A stretch of DNA of 64,000 nt from Nitratireductor aquimarinus (GCF_046773475.1 NZ_CP177239.1:1736001-1800000), one strand, 5' to 3'; counted from the first letter of the stretch, positions 1-8,274 are shown. Numbers and translations are program-made. The notes: generated from the letters alone by a model not told the origin.

Positions 1-589
1 AGAAGGCCGAGGACGGCTTCGACTGGAAGAAGCCGAACCCCTTGCCGAGTTCGGCGGGGATCAGGCCCCGCAGCGAAACGTCGTTCACCAGCATCACCAG
101 CCGGATCGCCGCTGCCGCCTCTTCCGGCGTCGCGCCCATCGGCACGTCATCGACGACCACGGCGATCTCGCCTTCCATGTCGATGCCATAGGCTTCATCC
201 GCCATCACGATCGGGTCGCGCGGGGCCAGAAACGTGTCGGAGCCGCCCTGATACATCAGCGGATCGGTCCAGAAGCTTGCGGGCATTTCCGCCCCGCGCG
301 CCTTGCGCACCAGCTCCACGTGATTGACGTAGGCCGAACCGTCCGCCCACTGATAGGCGCGCGGCAGCGGCGAAAGCGCATCATGCTCATGGAAGCGCTC
401 TGCCGGCACCGAGCCGTGATCCAGGCTTTCGGAAAGGGCTGCCAGATGCGGCGCGATCCGGGACCAGTCATCGAGCGCTGCCTGCAGCGTCGGCGCAAGA
501 AAGGAAGCGTCCGTGCAACGGGTCAGGTCGCGCGAGACGACGACCAGCTTGCCGTCGCGCGTTCCGTTCTTCAGCGTAGCGAGTTTCAT
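1..589 (-). CDS. Fumarylacetoacetate hydrolase family protein (3' end outside window)
   Basis: About 196 N-terminal residues are present and the frame stays open at the window edge, so the C-terminus is missing. The protein starts MKLATLKNGTRDGKL, and the ATG follows AAGGACATTGC. The segment ending in LVNDVSLRGLIPAE and GKGFGFFQSKPSSAF is typical of the catalytic FAH fold of the shorter (about 335 aa) rhizobial enzymes. It lies 91 bp downstream of hmgA on the same strand. In that context it should hydrolyse fumarylacetoacetate (or maleylacetoacetate) to fumarate and acetoacetate, the last step of tyrosine and homogentisate breakdown in the cytoplasm. The substrate is inferred from the neighbour. 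Family membership is clear. Confidence 0.88.
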   Translation of the reverse strand, partial: MKLATLKNGTRDGKLVVVSRDLTRCTDASFLAPTLQAALDDWSRIAPHLAALSESLDHGSVPAERFHEHDALSPLPRAYQWADGSAYVNHVELVRKARGAEMPASFWTDPLMYQGGSDTFLAPRDPIVMADEAYGIDMEGEIAVVVDDVPMGATPEEAAAAIRLVMLVNDVSLRGLIPAELGKGFGFFQSKPSSAF

Positions 590-680
590 GCAATGTCCTT
601 TATGCGTTGGGGAAGACGCGCAATCGGCGCAGGTCCACCGGACCAACGCCGATCATATCGCCTGTGGTCGCTCTGGTCGA

Positions 681-1994
681 TCAGGACCAGTCGCCCTCCG
701 GCGTTCCGTTGAAGCGCTTCTTGAGGTCCTTCCAGCAGTCGATGTAATCTTCCTGCAGTGTGTCGGTCTCGGCCGCATAGCGCGTGAGGTGCTGCGGGAA
801 CCGGGTTTCGAACATGAACGCCATGGTCTCTTCCAGTTTCACCGGCTTCAGTTCCCCATGGCTGGCCTTCTCGAAGCCGAACGTGTCCGGCCCATGCGGC
901 AGCATCATGTTGTGCAGCGACGAGCCGCCGGGCACGAAACCCTCTTCCTTGGCGTCGTACTGGCCTTTGATCAGGCCCATGAACTCGCTCATGATGTTGC
1001 GGTGATACCAGGGCGGGCGGAACGTGTGTTCGGCCACCATCCAGCGCGGCGGGAAGATCACGAAATCGATATTGGCCGTGCCCTCCTCACCCGACGGCGC
1101 GGTCAGCACCGTGAAGATCGACGGGTCGGGATGATCGAACAGGATCGCTCCCACCGGCGAGAAGGTGGACAGGTCGTATTTGTAAGGCGCGTAATTGCCG
1201 TGCCATGCCACCACGTCGAGCGGCGAATGGCCGATCTCCGTCACATGAAACTGGCCGCACCATTTCACGAACAGCCGGCAGGGCGTTTCCTTTTCCTCAT
1301 ACCAGGCGACCGGCGTCTTGAAGTCGCGCGGATTGGCCAGGCAGTTCGCGCCGATGGGGCCGCGATCCGGCAGGGTGAATTTCGCGCCGTAATTCTCGCA
1401 CATATAGCCGCGCGCCGGCCCGTCCATCAGCTCCACCTGGAAAACCATGCCCCGCGGCAGAACCGCCAGTTCGCCGGGCTGGATCTCGATGATGCCCATT
1501 TCGGTCTTGATGCGCAGACCGCCTTCCTGCGGCACCAGCATCAACTCGCCATCGGCGTTGAAGAAATAGTCATCCACCATAGACGTGTTGAAGGCGTAGA
1601 CATGGGCCGCCATACCGGCCTGCCCCTGCGCGTCGCCCGCCGTGGTCATGGTGTGCACGCCCGACAGGAAATCGGTCTTCTCGTTCGGGATCGGCGTCGG
1701 GTCCCAGCGCAGCTGACCGAGCGCAAGCTGGTGATCGTTCACATTGGGCGCAGACTTCCACTCATCGAAGCTGACCGCCGTAAAGCGGCCGGTGTGCCTC
1801 ACGCTCGGGCGAATGCGATAGAGCCAGGACCGCTCATTCGTCCCGCGCGGCGCGGTGAAGGGCGAGCCCGAAAGCTGTTCTGCATAAAGCCCGTAAGCGG
1901 GCTGCTGCGGCGAGTTCTGCCCCTGCGGCAGCGCGCCGGGCAGGCTTTCCGTTTCAAAGTCATTGCCGAAGCCCGGCATGTACTGGACGGTCAT
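681..1994 (-). CDS. hmgA: Homogentisate 1,2-dioxygenase
   Basis: This 437-residue protein has the normal family length. It opens the ring of homogentisate to maleylacetoacetate with a mononuclear Fe(II) centre, in tyrosine/phenylalanine catabolism. The iron ligands expected from the human enzyme are visible: H331 and E337 in YHRNIMSEF, and H361 in GGSSLHNMM. The N-terminus (YMPGFGNDFETE) is also typical. The ATG has a strong Shine-Dalgarno sequence, GGAGG, five bases upstream. A MarR regulator is transcribed divergently from 2192, and a FAH-family gene follows 91 bp downstream, so the two enzymes probably form one operon. Confidence 0.97.
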   Translation of the reverse strand: MTVQYMPGFGNDFETESLPGALPQGQNSPQQPAYGLYAEQLSGSPFTAPRGTNERSWLYRIRPSVRHTGRFTAVSFDEWKSAPNVNDHQLALGQLRWDPTPIPNEKTDFLSGVHTMTTAGDAQGQAGMAAHVYAFNTSMVDDYFFNADGELMLVPQEGGLRIKTEMGIIEIQPGELAVLPRGMVFQVELMDGPARGYMCENYGAKFTLPDRGPIGANCLANPRDFKTPVAWYEEKETPCRLFVKWCGQFHVTEIGHSPLDVVAWHGNYAPYKYDLSTFSPVGAILFDHPDPSIFTVLTAPSGEEGTANIDFVIFPPRWMVAEHTFRPPWYHRNIMSEFMGLIKGQYDAKEEGFVPGGSSLHNMMLPHGPDTFGFEKASHGELKPVKLEETMAFMFETRFPQHLTRYAAETDTLQEDYIDCWKDLKKRFNGTPEGDWS

Positions 1995-2028
1995 TCATTC
2001 CTCCATGAAGTCGGGGAAGCGACGAATT

Positions 2029-2038
2029 GGTTGCAACC
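2029..2038. promoter_or_regulatory. Candidate operator between hmgA and the MarR gene
   Basis: A perfect 10-bp palindrome, GGTTGCAACC, lies 35 bp upstream of the hmgA start, followed on the + strand by GTAACC, a partial repeat of the half site. A MarR gene is transcribed away from this 197-bp region. MarR proteins usually bind such palindromes in divergent promoters. Position and symmetry are seen; the binding protein is inferred. Confidence 0.4.
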
Positions 2039-2071
2039 GTAACCATGGCGAATGTAACTATCAACGGCACC

Positions 2072-2163
2072 AGAGCATCGGCCCGAAATTCGGAAAACAC
2101 GATGCGCGGGTCAAACAGGTTAGAGCGTCCTTTCTGCGTCCGAATGGACGCACGGCGCTCCAG
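2072..2163 (+). repeat. Composite dispersed palindromic element, copy 1
   Basis: Two palindromic modules lie side by side. The first is a degenerate AGAGCATCGG...CCGAAA...GATGC module (2072-2105). The second (about 2121-2163) has arms around GCGTCC/GGACGC and ends GGCGCTCCAG. The same two-module order recurs at 12597-12702 (inverted) and 41069-41170. It sits between hmgA and the MarR gene. Confidence 0.7.
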
Positions 2164-2191
2164 AGGGAAACATAAGGAGAAACCGCCGCAC

Positions 2192-2677
2192 ATGACCACG
2201 TCCGTTCCCCCGCCCGGCTTCCCCCGGAACGCAACCGACCGCACCATCCTCGCACTGGAGGCTTTTCTGCCCTATCGGCTCACGCGTCTCACCGATGCGA
2301 TCAGCCGCAAATTCTCGCAGGCCTATCGCGCACGCCTCGGCCTGACGCGGCCCGAATGGCGCACGCTCGCCACGCTCGGCCAGTTCGGCACCATGACCGC
2401 GACCGATATCGGCGCGCATTCTTCCATGCACAAGACCAAGGTGAGCCGCGCCGTCGCCTCGCTGGAAGAGCGGCGCTGGCTCCTGCGCGAGCCCGACGCG
2501 CAGGATCGCCGCGTGGAGCGCCTGACCCTCAGCAGGGTGGGCCAGAAGGCCTATGAAGACATGGTGCCCGTCGCGCACGGCTTCGAGACGCGGCTTCTCG
2601 CCCGCATGGAGCCGGAAGAGCGCGCAGCCCTTCTCACCGGCCTTGAAGCCCTGGAGCGCGCCGCACTGGAAGATTAG
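2192..2677 (+). CDS. MarR family transcriptional regulator, probable regulator of hmgA
   Basis: A 161-residue winged-helix protein. The DNA-binding region is visible in LTRPEWRTLATLGQFG, SSMHKTKVSRAVASLEE and the wing LLREPDAQDRRVE. The start at MTTSV is chosen because AAGGAGA lies 11 bases upstream. The frame stays open to 2027, but that extension runs through a dispersed repeat. It is divergent from hmgA, which suggests control of homogentisate catabolism as in other hmgR-hmgA pairs; the ligand would be homogentisate or a relative (inference). Its TAG stop is the first triplet of a TAGAGC palindromic repeat. Confidence 0.9.
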   Translation: MTTSVPPPGFPRNATDRTILALEAFLPYRLTRLTDAISRKFSQAYRARLGLTRPEWRTLATLGQFGTMTATDIGAHSSMHKTKVSRAVASLEERRWLLREPDAQDRRVERLTLSRVGQKAYEDMVPVAHGFETRLLARMEPEERAALLTGLEALERAALED

Positions 2678-2722
2678 AGCAATTCCGGACGGAAAACCGG
2701 TTCCCGCTTTTCCTGGAATTGC
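2675..2722 (+). repeat. Dispersed palindrome, TAGAGC edge, overlapping the MarR stop codon
   Basis: Reads TAGAGCAATTCCGGACGG, then ACCGG in the centre, then TTTTCCTGGAATTGCT, so the ends pair (AGCAATTCC with GGAATTGCT). The same element recurs inverted at 3872-3929 and direct at 38045-38103. It fills most of the 55-bp gap between the convergent MarR and tdh genes and may act as a hairpin at both 3' ends. Confidence 0.8.
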
Positions 2723-2732
2723 TGCAACGGCG

Positions 2733-3767
2733 CTACCAGCTCATCACCACCTTGCCGGCCTCGCCCGAACGCATGGCGGCGAAGCCTTCGCGGAAATCGT
2801 CTGCGGCAATGCGGTGGGTGATCAGGTCGCGCACGTCGAGCCGCGTCTGAACCAGCGCGATCATCTTGTACCAGGTCTCGAACATCTCGCGCCCGTAAAT
2901 GCCCTTCAGGTGCAGCATCTTGAAGATGACCTTGTTCCAGTCGATCTCGAAACCCGCCGGCGCAATGCCCAGAATGGCGATCTTGCCGCCATTGTTCATC
3001 ACGTCGATCATGTCGCGGAAGGCGGGAGCCGCACCCGACATTTCAAGCCCCACATCAAAGCCCTCGGTCATGCCCAGCTGGCGCATCACCTCCGGCAGCG
3101 TTTCTTCCGCCGCGTTCATCGTGTGCTGCACGCCAAGCTTTCTGGCGAGCTCCAGCCGGCCCGGATTGATGTCGGTGATGACCACCTTGCGCGCGCCCAC
3201 GGCCTGCGCCACCAATGCGCCCATGATGCCGATGGGGCCTGCGCCCGTCACCAGCACGTCCTCGCCCACCAGGTCGAAGGAAAGCGCGGTGTGCACCGCA
3301 TTGCCAAGCGGATCGAAAATCGCCGCGATCTCATCGGGAATGTTGTCGGGGATCGGCACCACATTGTGCTGCGGCAGCGCGATGAACTCGGCGAACGCAC
3401 CCGCGCGGTGAACGCCCACGCCCAGCGTGTTGTGGCACAGATGCCCTCGCCCCGCCCGGCAGTTGCGACAATGGCCGCACACGATGTGCCCCTCGCCGGA
3501 AACCCGCTGGCCGGGCTTGTATTCCGTCACCGCCGAGCCAACCTCCGTCACCTCGCCGACGAATTCATGGCCCGTCACCAGCGGCACCGGCACGGTGTTC
3601 TGCGCCCACTCGTCCCAGTTCCAGATATGCACGTCCGTGCCGCAGATCGCCGTCTTGCGCACCTTGATGAGCACGTCGTTCGGCCCGATCTCGGGCACGG
3701 GAACACGCTCCATCCAAAGGCCCTCCTCGGGTCTGGATTTAACGAGCGCCTTCATCATGTTGGACAT
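2733..3767 (-). CDS. tdh: L-threonine 3-dehydrogenase
   Basis: A 344-residue zinc-dependent medium-chain dehydrogenase. It oxidises L-threonine to 2-amino-3-ketobutyrate with NAD+. Catalytic zinc ligands are C42 (AICGTD) and H67-E68 (TGHEF). The structural zinc loop CGHCRNCRAGRGHLC has all four cysteines. The Rossmann motif is VTGAGPIGIMG. It lies 159 bp downstream of kbl on the same strand, which makes the standard kbl-tdh pair that turns threonine into glycine and acetyl-CoA. The ATG has AAGGA about ten bases upstream. The intergenic gap holds two repeat elements, so read-through from kbl is uncertain. Confidence 0.96.
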   Translation of the reverse strand: MSNMMKALVKSRPEEGLWMERVPVPEIGPNDVLIKVRKTAICGTDVHIWNWDEWAQNTVPVPLVTGHEFVGEVTEVGSAVTEYKPGQRVSGEGHIVCGHCRNCRAGRGHLCHNTLGVGVHRAGAFAEFIALPQHNVVPIPDNIPDEIAAIFDPLGNAVHTALSFDLVGEDVLVTGAGPIGIMGALVAQAVGARKVVITDINPGRLELARKLGVQHTMNAAEETLPEVMRQLGMTEGFDVGLEMSGAAPAFRDMIDVMNNGGKIAILGIAPAGFEIDWNKVIFKMLHLKGIYGREMFETWYKMIALVQTRLDVRDLITHRIAADDFREGFAAMRSGEAGKVVMSW

Positions 3768-3802
3768 CGTCGACTATCCTTCCAGAGTGTTTGGGTGGCC
3801 GT

Positions 3803-3850
3803 CCTTCCCCCCGCCTGCGGGGAGAAGGTGCCGGCAGGCGGATGAGGGGC
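3803..3850. repeat. Palindromic intergenic repeat with CCCGC...GCGGGGAGAAGG core
   Basis: A short inverted repeat (CCCCGC-CT-GCGGGG) followed by AAGGTGCCGGCAGGCGG and ATGAGGGGC. An almost identical unit occurs at 36128-36175, between hisS and hisZ, and a relative at 7388-7428. It lies in the kbl-tdh gap beside another repeat. Confidence 0.75.
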
Positions 3851-3871
3851 CTGCGCCCACCTTCAAGACAA

Positions 3872-3929
3872 GCAATTCCAGGAAAAGCGGAAACCGGTTA
3901 TCCGTCCGGAATTGCGCTAAAACGCTCTA
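3872..3929 (-). repeat. Dispersed palindrome, TAGAGC edge, overlapping the kbl stop codon
   Basis: On the minus strand it reads TAGAGCGTTTTAGCGCAATT, then CCGGACGG, a central ACCGG segment and TTTTCCTGGAATTGCT. It is the same family as 2675-2722. The first triplet is the TAG stop of kbl. Confidence 0.8.
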
Positions 3930-5114
3930 AGCGATCACCCCAAGCTCACGCCCGATCTTTCCAAACGCCTCCACCGCGCGATCAATGTCTGCGGCCGAGT
4001 GCGCGGCAGACATCTGCGTGCGGATACGGGCAGCCCCCTTCGGCACCACGGGGAAGGAGAAGCCGATCACATAGATGCCCTCCTCCAGAAGCCGCGACGC
4101 CATCTTCTCGGCAAGTGCTGCATCGCCCAGCATCACCGGGATGATCGGGTGATCAGCCCCCGCAAGCGTGAACCCCTGCTTTTCCATGCCGGCGCGGAAG
4201 CGCGCCGCATTGTCATAGAGCTTCTGGCGCAGGCCGGCCCCGCCCGCCACCATGTCGAAAACCCTGAGCGAGGCCGCCGCGATCACCGGGGCCAGTGTGT
4301 TCGAAAACAGATAGGGCCGCGAGCGCTGGCGCAGCCAGTCGACCACTTCACCCTTGCCACATGTATAGCCGCCCGAGGCCCCGCCCAGCGCCTTGCCCAG
4401 CGTGCCCGTCATGATGTCGACCCGGCCTTCCACGCCGCAATGCTCCGGCGTGCCGCGTCCGTTCTCACCCACGAAACCGACCGCATGGCTGTCATCCACC
4501 ATCACCATCGCATCGTATTTTTCCGCCAGATCGCAGACCGCGCCCAGATTGGCGATGATGCCATCCATGGAAAACACGCCATCCGTGGCGACCAGCCGGA
4601 AGCGCGCGCCCTCGGCCTGCTTCAGACATTCCTCCAGCGCGCCCATGTCATTGTTGGCGTAGCGATGGCGCTGCGCCTTGCACAGCCGCACGCCATCGAT
4701 GATCGACGCATGGTTGAGCGCATCCGAAATGATCGCATCCTCCGGCCCGAGCAGCGTCTCGAACAGGCCCGCATTGGCGTCGAAGCATGAGGAATAAAGG
4801 ATCGTGTCCTCATAGCCCAGAAAGCCGGAAATCTTCGCTTCCAGTTCTTTGTGCTCTTCCTGCGTGCCGCAGATGAAGCGCACCGAGGCCATGCCGTAAC
4901 CATAGCGGTCGAGCGCCGCCTTCGCCGCCTCGCGCAGTTCCTCATTGTCGGCAAGGCCCAGGTAATTGTTGGCGCAGAAATTCAGCACCCTCTGCCCGCC
5001 GCTCTCGATCTCGGCCGACTGCATCGAGGTAATGACCCGCTCGCTCTTGTAGAGCCCGGCCTCCTTCAGGCCATCGAGTTCTTTGCGTAGATGGGAGAGG
5101 AAAGACGCGGTCAT
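3927..5114 (-). CDS. kbl: 2-amino-3-ketobutyrate CoA ligase (glycine C-acetyltransferase)
   Basis: A 395-residue PLP enzyme of the alpha-oxoamine synthase family. It splits 2-amino-3-ketobutyrate with CoA to give glycine and acetyl-CoA, using the product of Tdh. The PLP lysine is in GTLGKALGGASGG, the PLP-binding aspartate region is MVMVDDSHAVGF, and the substrate loop NFCANNYLGL is near residue 45. It is the upstream gene of kbl-tdh. The TAG stop is the edge of a TAGAGC repeat. The 5' side faces a 689-bp repeat-rich gap that should hold its promoter, but I could not pick one out. Confidence 0.96.
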   Translation of the reverse strand: MTASFLSHLRKELDGLKEAGLYKSERVITSMQSAEIESGGQRVLNFCANNYLGLADNEELREAAKAALDRYGYGMASVRFICGTQEEHKELEAKISGFLGYEDTILYSSCFDANAGLFETLLGPEDAIISDALNHASIIDGVRLCKAQRHRYANNDMGALEECLKQAEGARFRLVATDGVFSMDGIIANLGAVCDLAEKYDAMVMVDDSHAVGFVGENGRGTPEHCGVEGRVDIMTGTLGKALGGASGGYTCGKGEVVDWLRQRSRPYLFSNTLAPVIAAASLRVFDMVAGGAGLRQKLYDNAARFRAGMEKQGFTLAGADHPIIPVMLGDAALAEKMASRLLEEGIYVIGFSFPVVPKGAARIRTQMSAAHSAADIDRAVEAFGKIGRELGVIA

Positions 5115-5449
5115 GAATGCCTCGCTCTGGGGTGGGAGGGACTGGCTTCTCTTCCACTACTACAGAGTGACGCCGCTTTCGACCATGGACAATTCTGCAT
5201 TGCTTTTCCGTCGGACCGCGAAGCTCGACAAAGGTGTCGACGTCCGCCCCTCACCCCTCACCCTTACCCTTACCCTCTCCCCGCGCCCGGCGTTCCCGTG
5301 CCTTCATCCTCATCCTGAGCTTGTCGAAGGGCGGGGGTGAAGGCTTGCACCCGCGCTTCACGCTGGAGCCCTTTCATGCCGCCCTCGCCCTTCGACAAGC
5401 TCAGGATGAGGCTGCGCCGGTTCCCCCAACCTCCCAAACCACCCGCAAC

Positions 5450-5484
5450 AAAAAAAGGGGCAGACGCCAAAGCGCCCGCCCCTT
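5450..5484 (-). terminator. Rho-independent terminator, intact distal copy
   Basis: On the minus strand this is a 13-bp stem (one arm AAGGGGCGGGCGC, with two G-U pairs) with loop TTTG, followed by a run of T. It points away from gcdH but lies one repeat unit beyond the copy at 5710-5744. It was probably carried there by the 259-bp duplication. Confidence 0.7.
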
Positions 5485-5709
5485 CTCAAACTCTCCCGGC
5501 AGGGCGCGCCGCGCGCCGGCCCTCACCCTTACCCTCTCCCCACGCGCGGCGTTCCCGTGCCTTCACCCTCATCCTGAGCTTGTCGAAGGGCGGGGGTGAA
5601 GGCTTGCACCCGCGCTTCACGCTGGAGCCCTTTCATGCCGCCCTCGCCCTTCGACAAGCTCAGCATGAGGGCTGCGCCGGTTCCCCCAACCTCCCAAACC
5701 ACCCGCAAC

Positions 5710-5744
5710 AAAAAAAGGGCAGATGCCCAAAGCGCCCGCCCCTT
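5710..5744 (-). terminator. Rho-independent terminator of gcdH, degenerate proximal copy
   Basis: Same sequence as the distal copy, but the 3' arm has changed (GGCATCTGCCC in place of GCGTCTGCCCC), which breaks several pairs. It sits 60 bp beyond the gcdH stop and keeps seven T residues on the minus strand. The perfect copy is 259 bp further on. Confidence 0.6.
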
Positions 5745-5803
5745 CTCAAACTCTCTCGGCAGGGCGCGCCGCTCACCGCCGCGCGCCCGCCCTCACAATC
5801 GCA

Positions 5804-7027
5804 TCAGAAAAACGCCTGCAGGCCCGTCTGCGCACGGCCGAGGATCAGCGCGTGAACGTCATGCGTGCCCTCATAGGTGTTGACCGTCTCCAGGTTCTGC
5901 GCGTGGCGCATCACATGGTACTCGATCTGGATGCCGTTGCCGCCATGCATGTCGCGGGCTTGCCGCGCGATATCGAGCGCCTTGCCGCAATTGTTGCGCT
6001 TCACGATGGAGATCATCTCCGGCGCCATCCGGCCCTCGTCGAACAGCCGGCCAACGCGCAGGCTGGCCTGAAGGCCGAGCGCGATCTCGGTCTGCATGTC
6101 GGCGAGCTTCTTCTGGAAGAGCTGCGTCTGCGCCAGCGGCTTGTCGAACTGCTTGCGGTCGAGACCATACTGGCGCGCGCGGTGCCAGCAGTCTTCCGCC
6201 GCGCCCATCGCACCCCAGGAGATGCCGTAGCGCGCACGGTTCAGACAGCCGAACGGGCCGCTCAGCCCCTCGGCATTCGGCAGAAGCGCGTCTTCGCCCA
6301 CTTCCACGCCGTCCATCACGATCTCGCCGGTGATCGATGCGCGCAGCGAAAGCTTGCCGCCGATCTTCGGCGCGGAAAGGCCCTTCATGCCCTTTTCGAG
6401 CACAAAGCCGCGGATCTTGTTGCCGTGCGCGGCAGACTTCGCCCACACCACGAACACATCGGCGATCGGCGAATTGGAGATCCACATCTTGGAGCCGGTC
6501 AGGCGGTAGCCGCCGTCGATCTTCTCCGCGCGTGTCTTCATGCCGCCCGGGTCCGAACCCGCATCCGGCTCTGTCAGGCCGAAGCAGCCGATATATTCGC
6601 CGGAAGCGAGCTTCGGCAGATATTTCTGCTTCTGCTCTTCCGAGCCATAGGCGTGGATCGGGTACATCACCAGCGAGGACTGCACGCTCATCATCGAGCG
6701 ATAGCCGGAATCGATGCGCTCCACCTCGCGCGCCACCAGGCCGTAGGACACATAGCCGGCGCCCACGCCGCCATACTCCTCCGGCACCGTCACGCCCAGA
6801 AGGCCCGCCTCGCCCATTTCGCGGAAGATCGCGGCGTCGGTTTCCTCGTTCATGTAGGCGTGCTCGACGCGCGGCGCGAGCTTGTCGGCGGCAAAGGCGG
6901 CCGCGGCATCGCGGATCATGCGCTCTTCATCGGTGAGCTGGTCTTCCATGAGGAACGGGTCGTCCCACACGAAATTCGATTTCGAGGATTTCGACGCGGC
7001 TTTGGCCTGTGGTGCTTCCATATTCAT
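5804..7027 (-). CDS. gcdH: Glutaryl-CoA dehydrogenase (acyl-CoA dehydrogenase family)
   Basis: A 407-residue FAD flavoprotein. It oxidises and decarboxylates glutaryl-CoA to crotonyl-CoA in lysine, tryptophan and aromatic catabolism, passing electrons to ETF. The catalytic base is E386 in NTYEGTHDVHALI, a signature of this subfamily, and the end TGLQAF is also typical. The FAD/substrate loop is GLTEPDAGSDPGGM. The ATG has AGGAAGG five bases upstream. It stands alone between two repeat blocks. In many relatives a LysR regulator and a CoA-transferase lie next door; neither is here. Confidence 0.94.
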   Translation of the reverse strand: MNMEAPQAKAASKSSKSNFVWDDPFLMEDQLTDEERMIRDAAAAFAADKLAPRVEHAYMNEETDAAIFREMGEAGLLGVTVPEEYGGVGAGYVSYGLVAREVERIDSGYRSMMSVQSSLVMYPIHAYGSEEQKQKYLPKLASGEYIGCFGLTEPDAGSDPGGMKTRAEKIDGGYRLTGSKMWISNSPIADVFVVWAKSAAHGNKIRGFVLEKGMKGLSAPKIGGKLSLRASITGEIVMDGVEVGEDALLPNAEGLSGPFGCLNRARYGISWGAMGAAEDCWHRARQYGLDRKQFDKPLAQTQLFQKKLADMQTEIALGLQASLRVGRLFDEGRMAPEMISIVKRNNCGKALDIARQARDMHGGNGIQIEYHVMRHAQNLETVNTYEGTHDVHALILGRAQTGLQAFF

Positions 7028-7072
7028 ATGTGCCTTCCTGATGCGGTTGCGCTCTCTCGACGCCTGACTGGA

Positions 7073-7090
7073 GCATACAGCATCCTATGC
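7073..7090. promoter_or_regulatory. Candidate regulator site upstream of gcdH
   Basis: An inverted repeat, GCATA-N8-TATGC, lies 46 bp upstream of the gcdH start. Its spacing resembles LysR-type sites, which often control gcdH. No regulator gene is adjacent, so this is only a candidate. Confidence 0.25.
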
Positions 7091-7239
7091 GAAACTGCTT
7101 CAAGCTTAAAATGATTTTTTGGAAGAGGATGGTGACGGGAGGGGATGGATTGAGGTGGCGCTCGAACGGAGACATTCACCATGAGACACGGCACACCAAT
7201 CAGCCAAAGCGCCTGCGCGGTGTTTCACGCCCCATCCCA

Positions 7240-7440
7240 CCCCGCGCCTTCGTCATCCCCGGGCCTACCCCGGGGATCCATGCCGGTCGGTCTAAACCCG
7301 CCACAACCGCCAAGGAATGGATCCCCGGATCAAGTCCGGGGATGACGAAGGAGCGAGTGTGCAGGTTAGACCCCACCGCCTGCGCGCCCTTCTCCCCGCG
7401 AGCGGGGAGAAGGTGAGGATGAGGGGCGGGCGGCAAGCGT
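7240..7440. repeat. Dispersed palindromes in the gcdH-carbonic anhydrase gap
   Basis: Two facing copies of a CGTCATCCCCGGGC...GGGGATCCATGCCGG element (about 7250-7345), then a CCTTCTCCCCGC...GCGGGGAGAAGG palindrome (7388-7428). Both types are common intergenic repeats in Alphaproteobacteria. No gene is seen between 7028 and 8274. Confidence 0.7.
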
Positions 7441-7480
7441 TTAGAATGAAATGAAGGCGGGACTGATCATGCGTCCCCCA

Positions 7481-8250
7481 CTCCTTCGTCATCCTCGGGC
7501 CTGACCCGGGGATCCATGCCGGTCGGCCGAAACCCGCCGCAACGGTCACGGAATGAAACCCGGGTCAAGCCCGGGGTGACGCAGGGCAGGAAGCGCAATA
7601 ACCCACACAGCCCTCATCCTGAGCTCGTCGAAGGGCGAGGGCGACATGGAGAGCGGCGGGAAGCGCATGGTGCATGCCTTCACCCCCGCCCTTCGACGAG
7701 CTCAGGATGAGGGTAAAGGCACGGCGATGCCGCGCTTGCCACCCTGCAATTCGGCACCTCTCACTCGCCTGCATGGTCCTTCACCTGTACAGGTGAAAAT
7801 GAAGCTACCCACTCCTTCGTCATCCTCGGGCCCGACCCGAGGATCCATGCCGGTCGGCCGAAACCCGCCGCAACGGTCACGGAATGAAACCCGGGTCAAG
7901 CCCGGGGTGACGCAGGGCAGGAAGCGCAATAGCCCACACAGCCCTCATCCTGAGCTCGTCGAAGGGTGAGGGCGACATGGAGAGCGGCGGGAAGCGCATG
8001 GTGCATGCCTTTACCCCCGCCCTTCGACGAGCTCAGGATGAGGGTAAAGGCACGGCGATGCCGCGCTTGCCACCCTGCAATTCGGCACCTCTCACTCGCC
8101 TGCATGGTCCTTCACCTGTACAGGTGAAAATGAAGCTACCCGCTCCTTCGTCATCCTCGGGCCTGACCCGAGGATCCATGCCGGTCGGTCGAAACCCGCC
8201 ACAACGGTCATGGAATGGATCCCCGGATCAAGTCCGGGGATGACGAAGGC
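7481..8250. repeat. 331-bp tandem repeat, two full copies and a partial third
   Basis: CTCCTTCGTCATCCTCGGGC-type starts occur at 7481, 7812 and 8143, exactly 331 bp apart. The first two units are almost identical to the last base. The third stops matching at about 8205, where it continues as another CCCCGGATCAAGTCCGGGG palindrome. Each unit contains a GGATCCATGCCGGTCGG element, a CCTCATCCTGAGCTCGTCGA segment with its inverted partner, and TTCACCTGTACAGGTGAA, a perfect 18-bp palindrome. No gene is convincing in this 1.2-kb gap. Confidence 0.9.
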
Positions 8251-8274
8251 GGAGGGCAGTCGCGGAAGCCCCCT

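Larger units (their letters stand above)
5240..5803. repeat. Intergenic block built of a 259-bp tandem duplication
   Basis: The 689-bp gap between kbl and gcdH has no gene. From about 5262 to 5779 a 259-bp unit is present twice; for example TTCCCGTGCC occurs at 5293 and 5552. Each unit carries a CTTACCCTCTCCCC segment, CTCATCCTGAGCTTGTCGAA with an inverted partner CTTCGACAAGCTCA about 80 bp on, and a hairpin with an A-run. Short ORFs reading through it are translations of the repeats. Confidence 0.85.

Noticed and set aside
513..2042. 509-codon open frame on the + strand
   Set aside because: It is antisense to hmgA, whose protein is unmistakable. The frame is open because of GC-rich codon bias, and its translation is rich in Arg/His/Ala with no family signature.
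5234..5883. Several short open frames in the kbl-gcdH gap
   Set aside because: All are translations of the duplicated palindromic repeats, with the same peptides (for example LILSLSKGG) in both copies.
7481..8206. Direct repeats considered as a CRISPR array
   Set aside because: The period is 331 bp and the whole unit is repeated. There are no short repeats with unique spacers and no cas genes.
7516..8243. Short open frames in the gcdH-carbonic anhydrase gap
   Set aside because: They translate the 331-bp tandem units and give the same peptides twice; no ribosome-binding sites.
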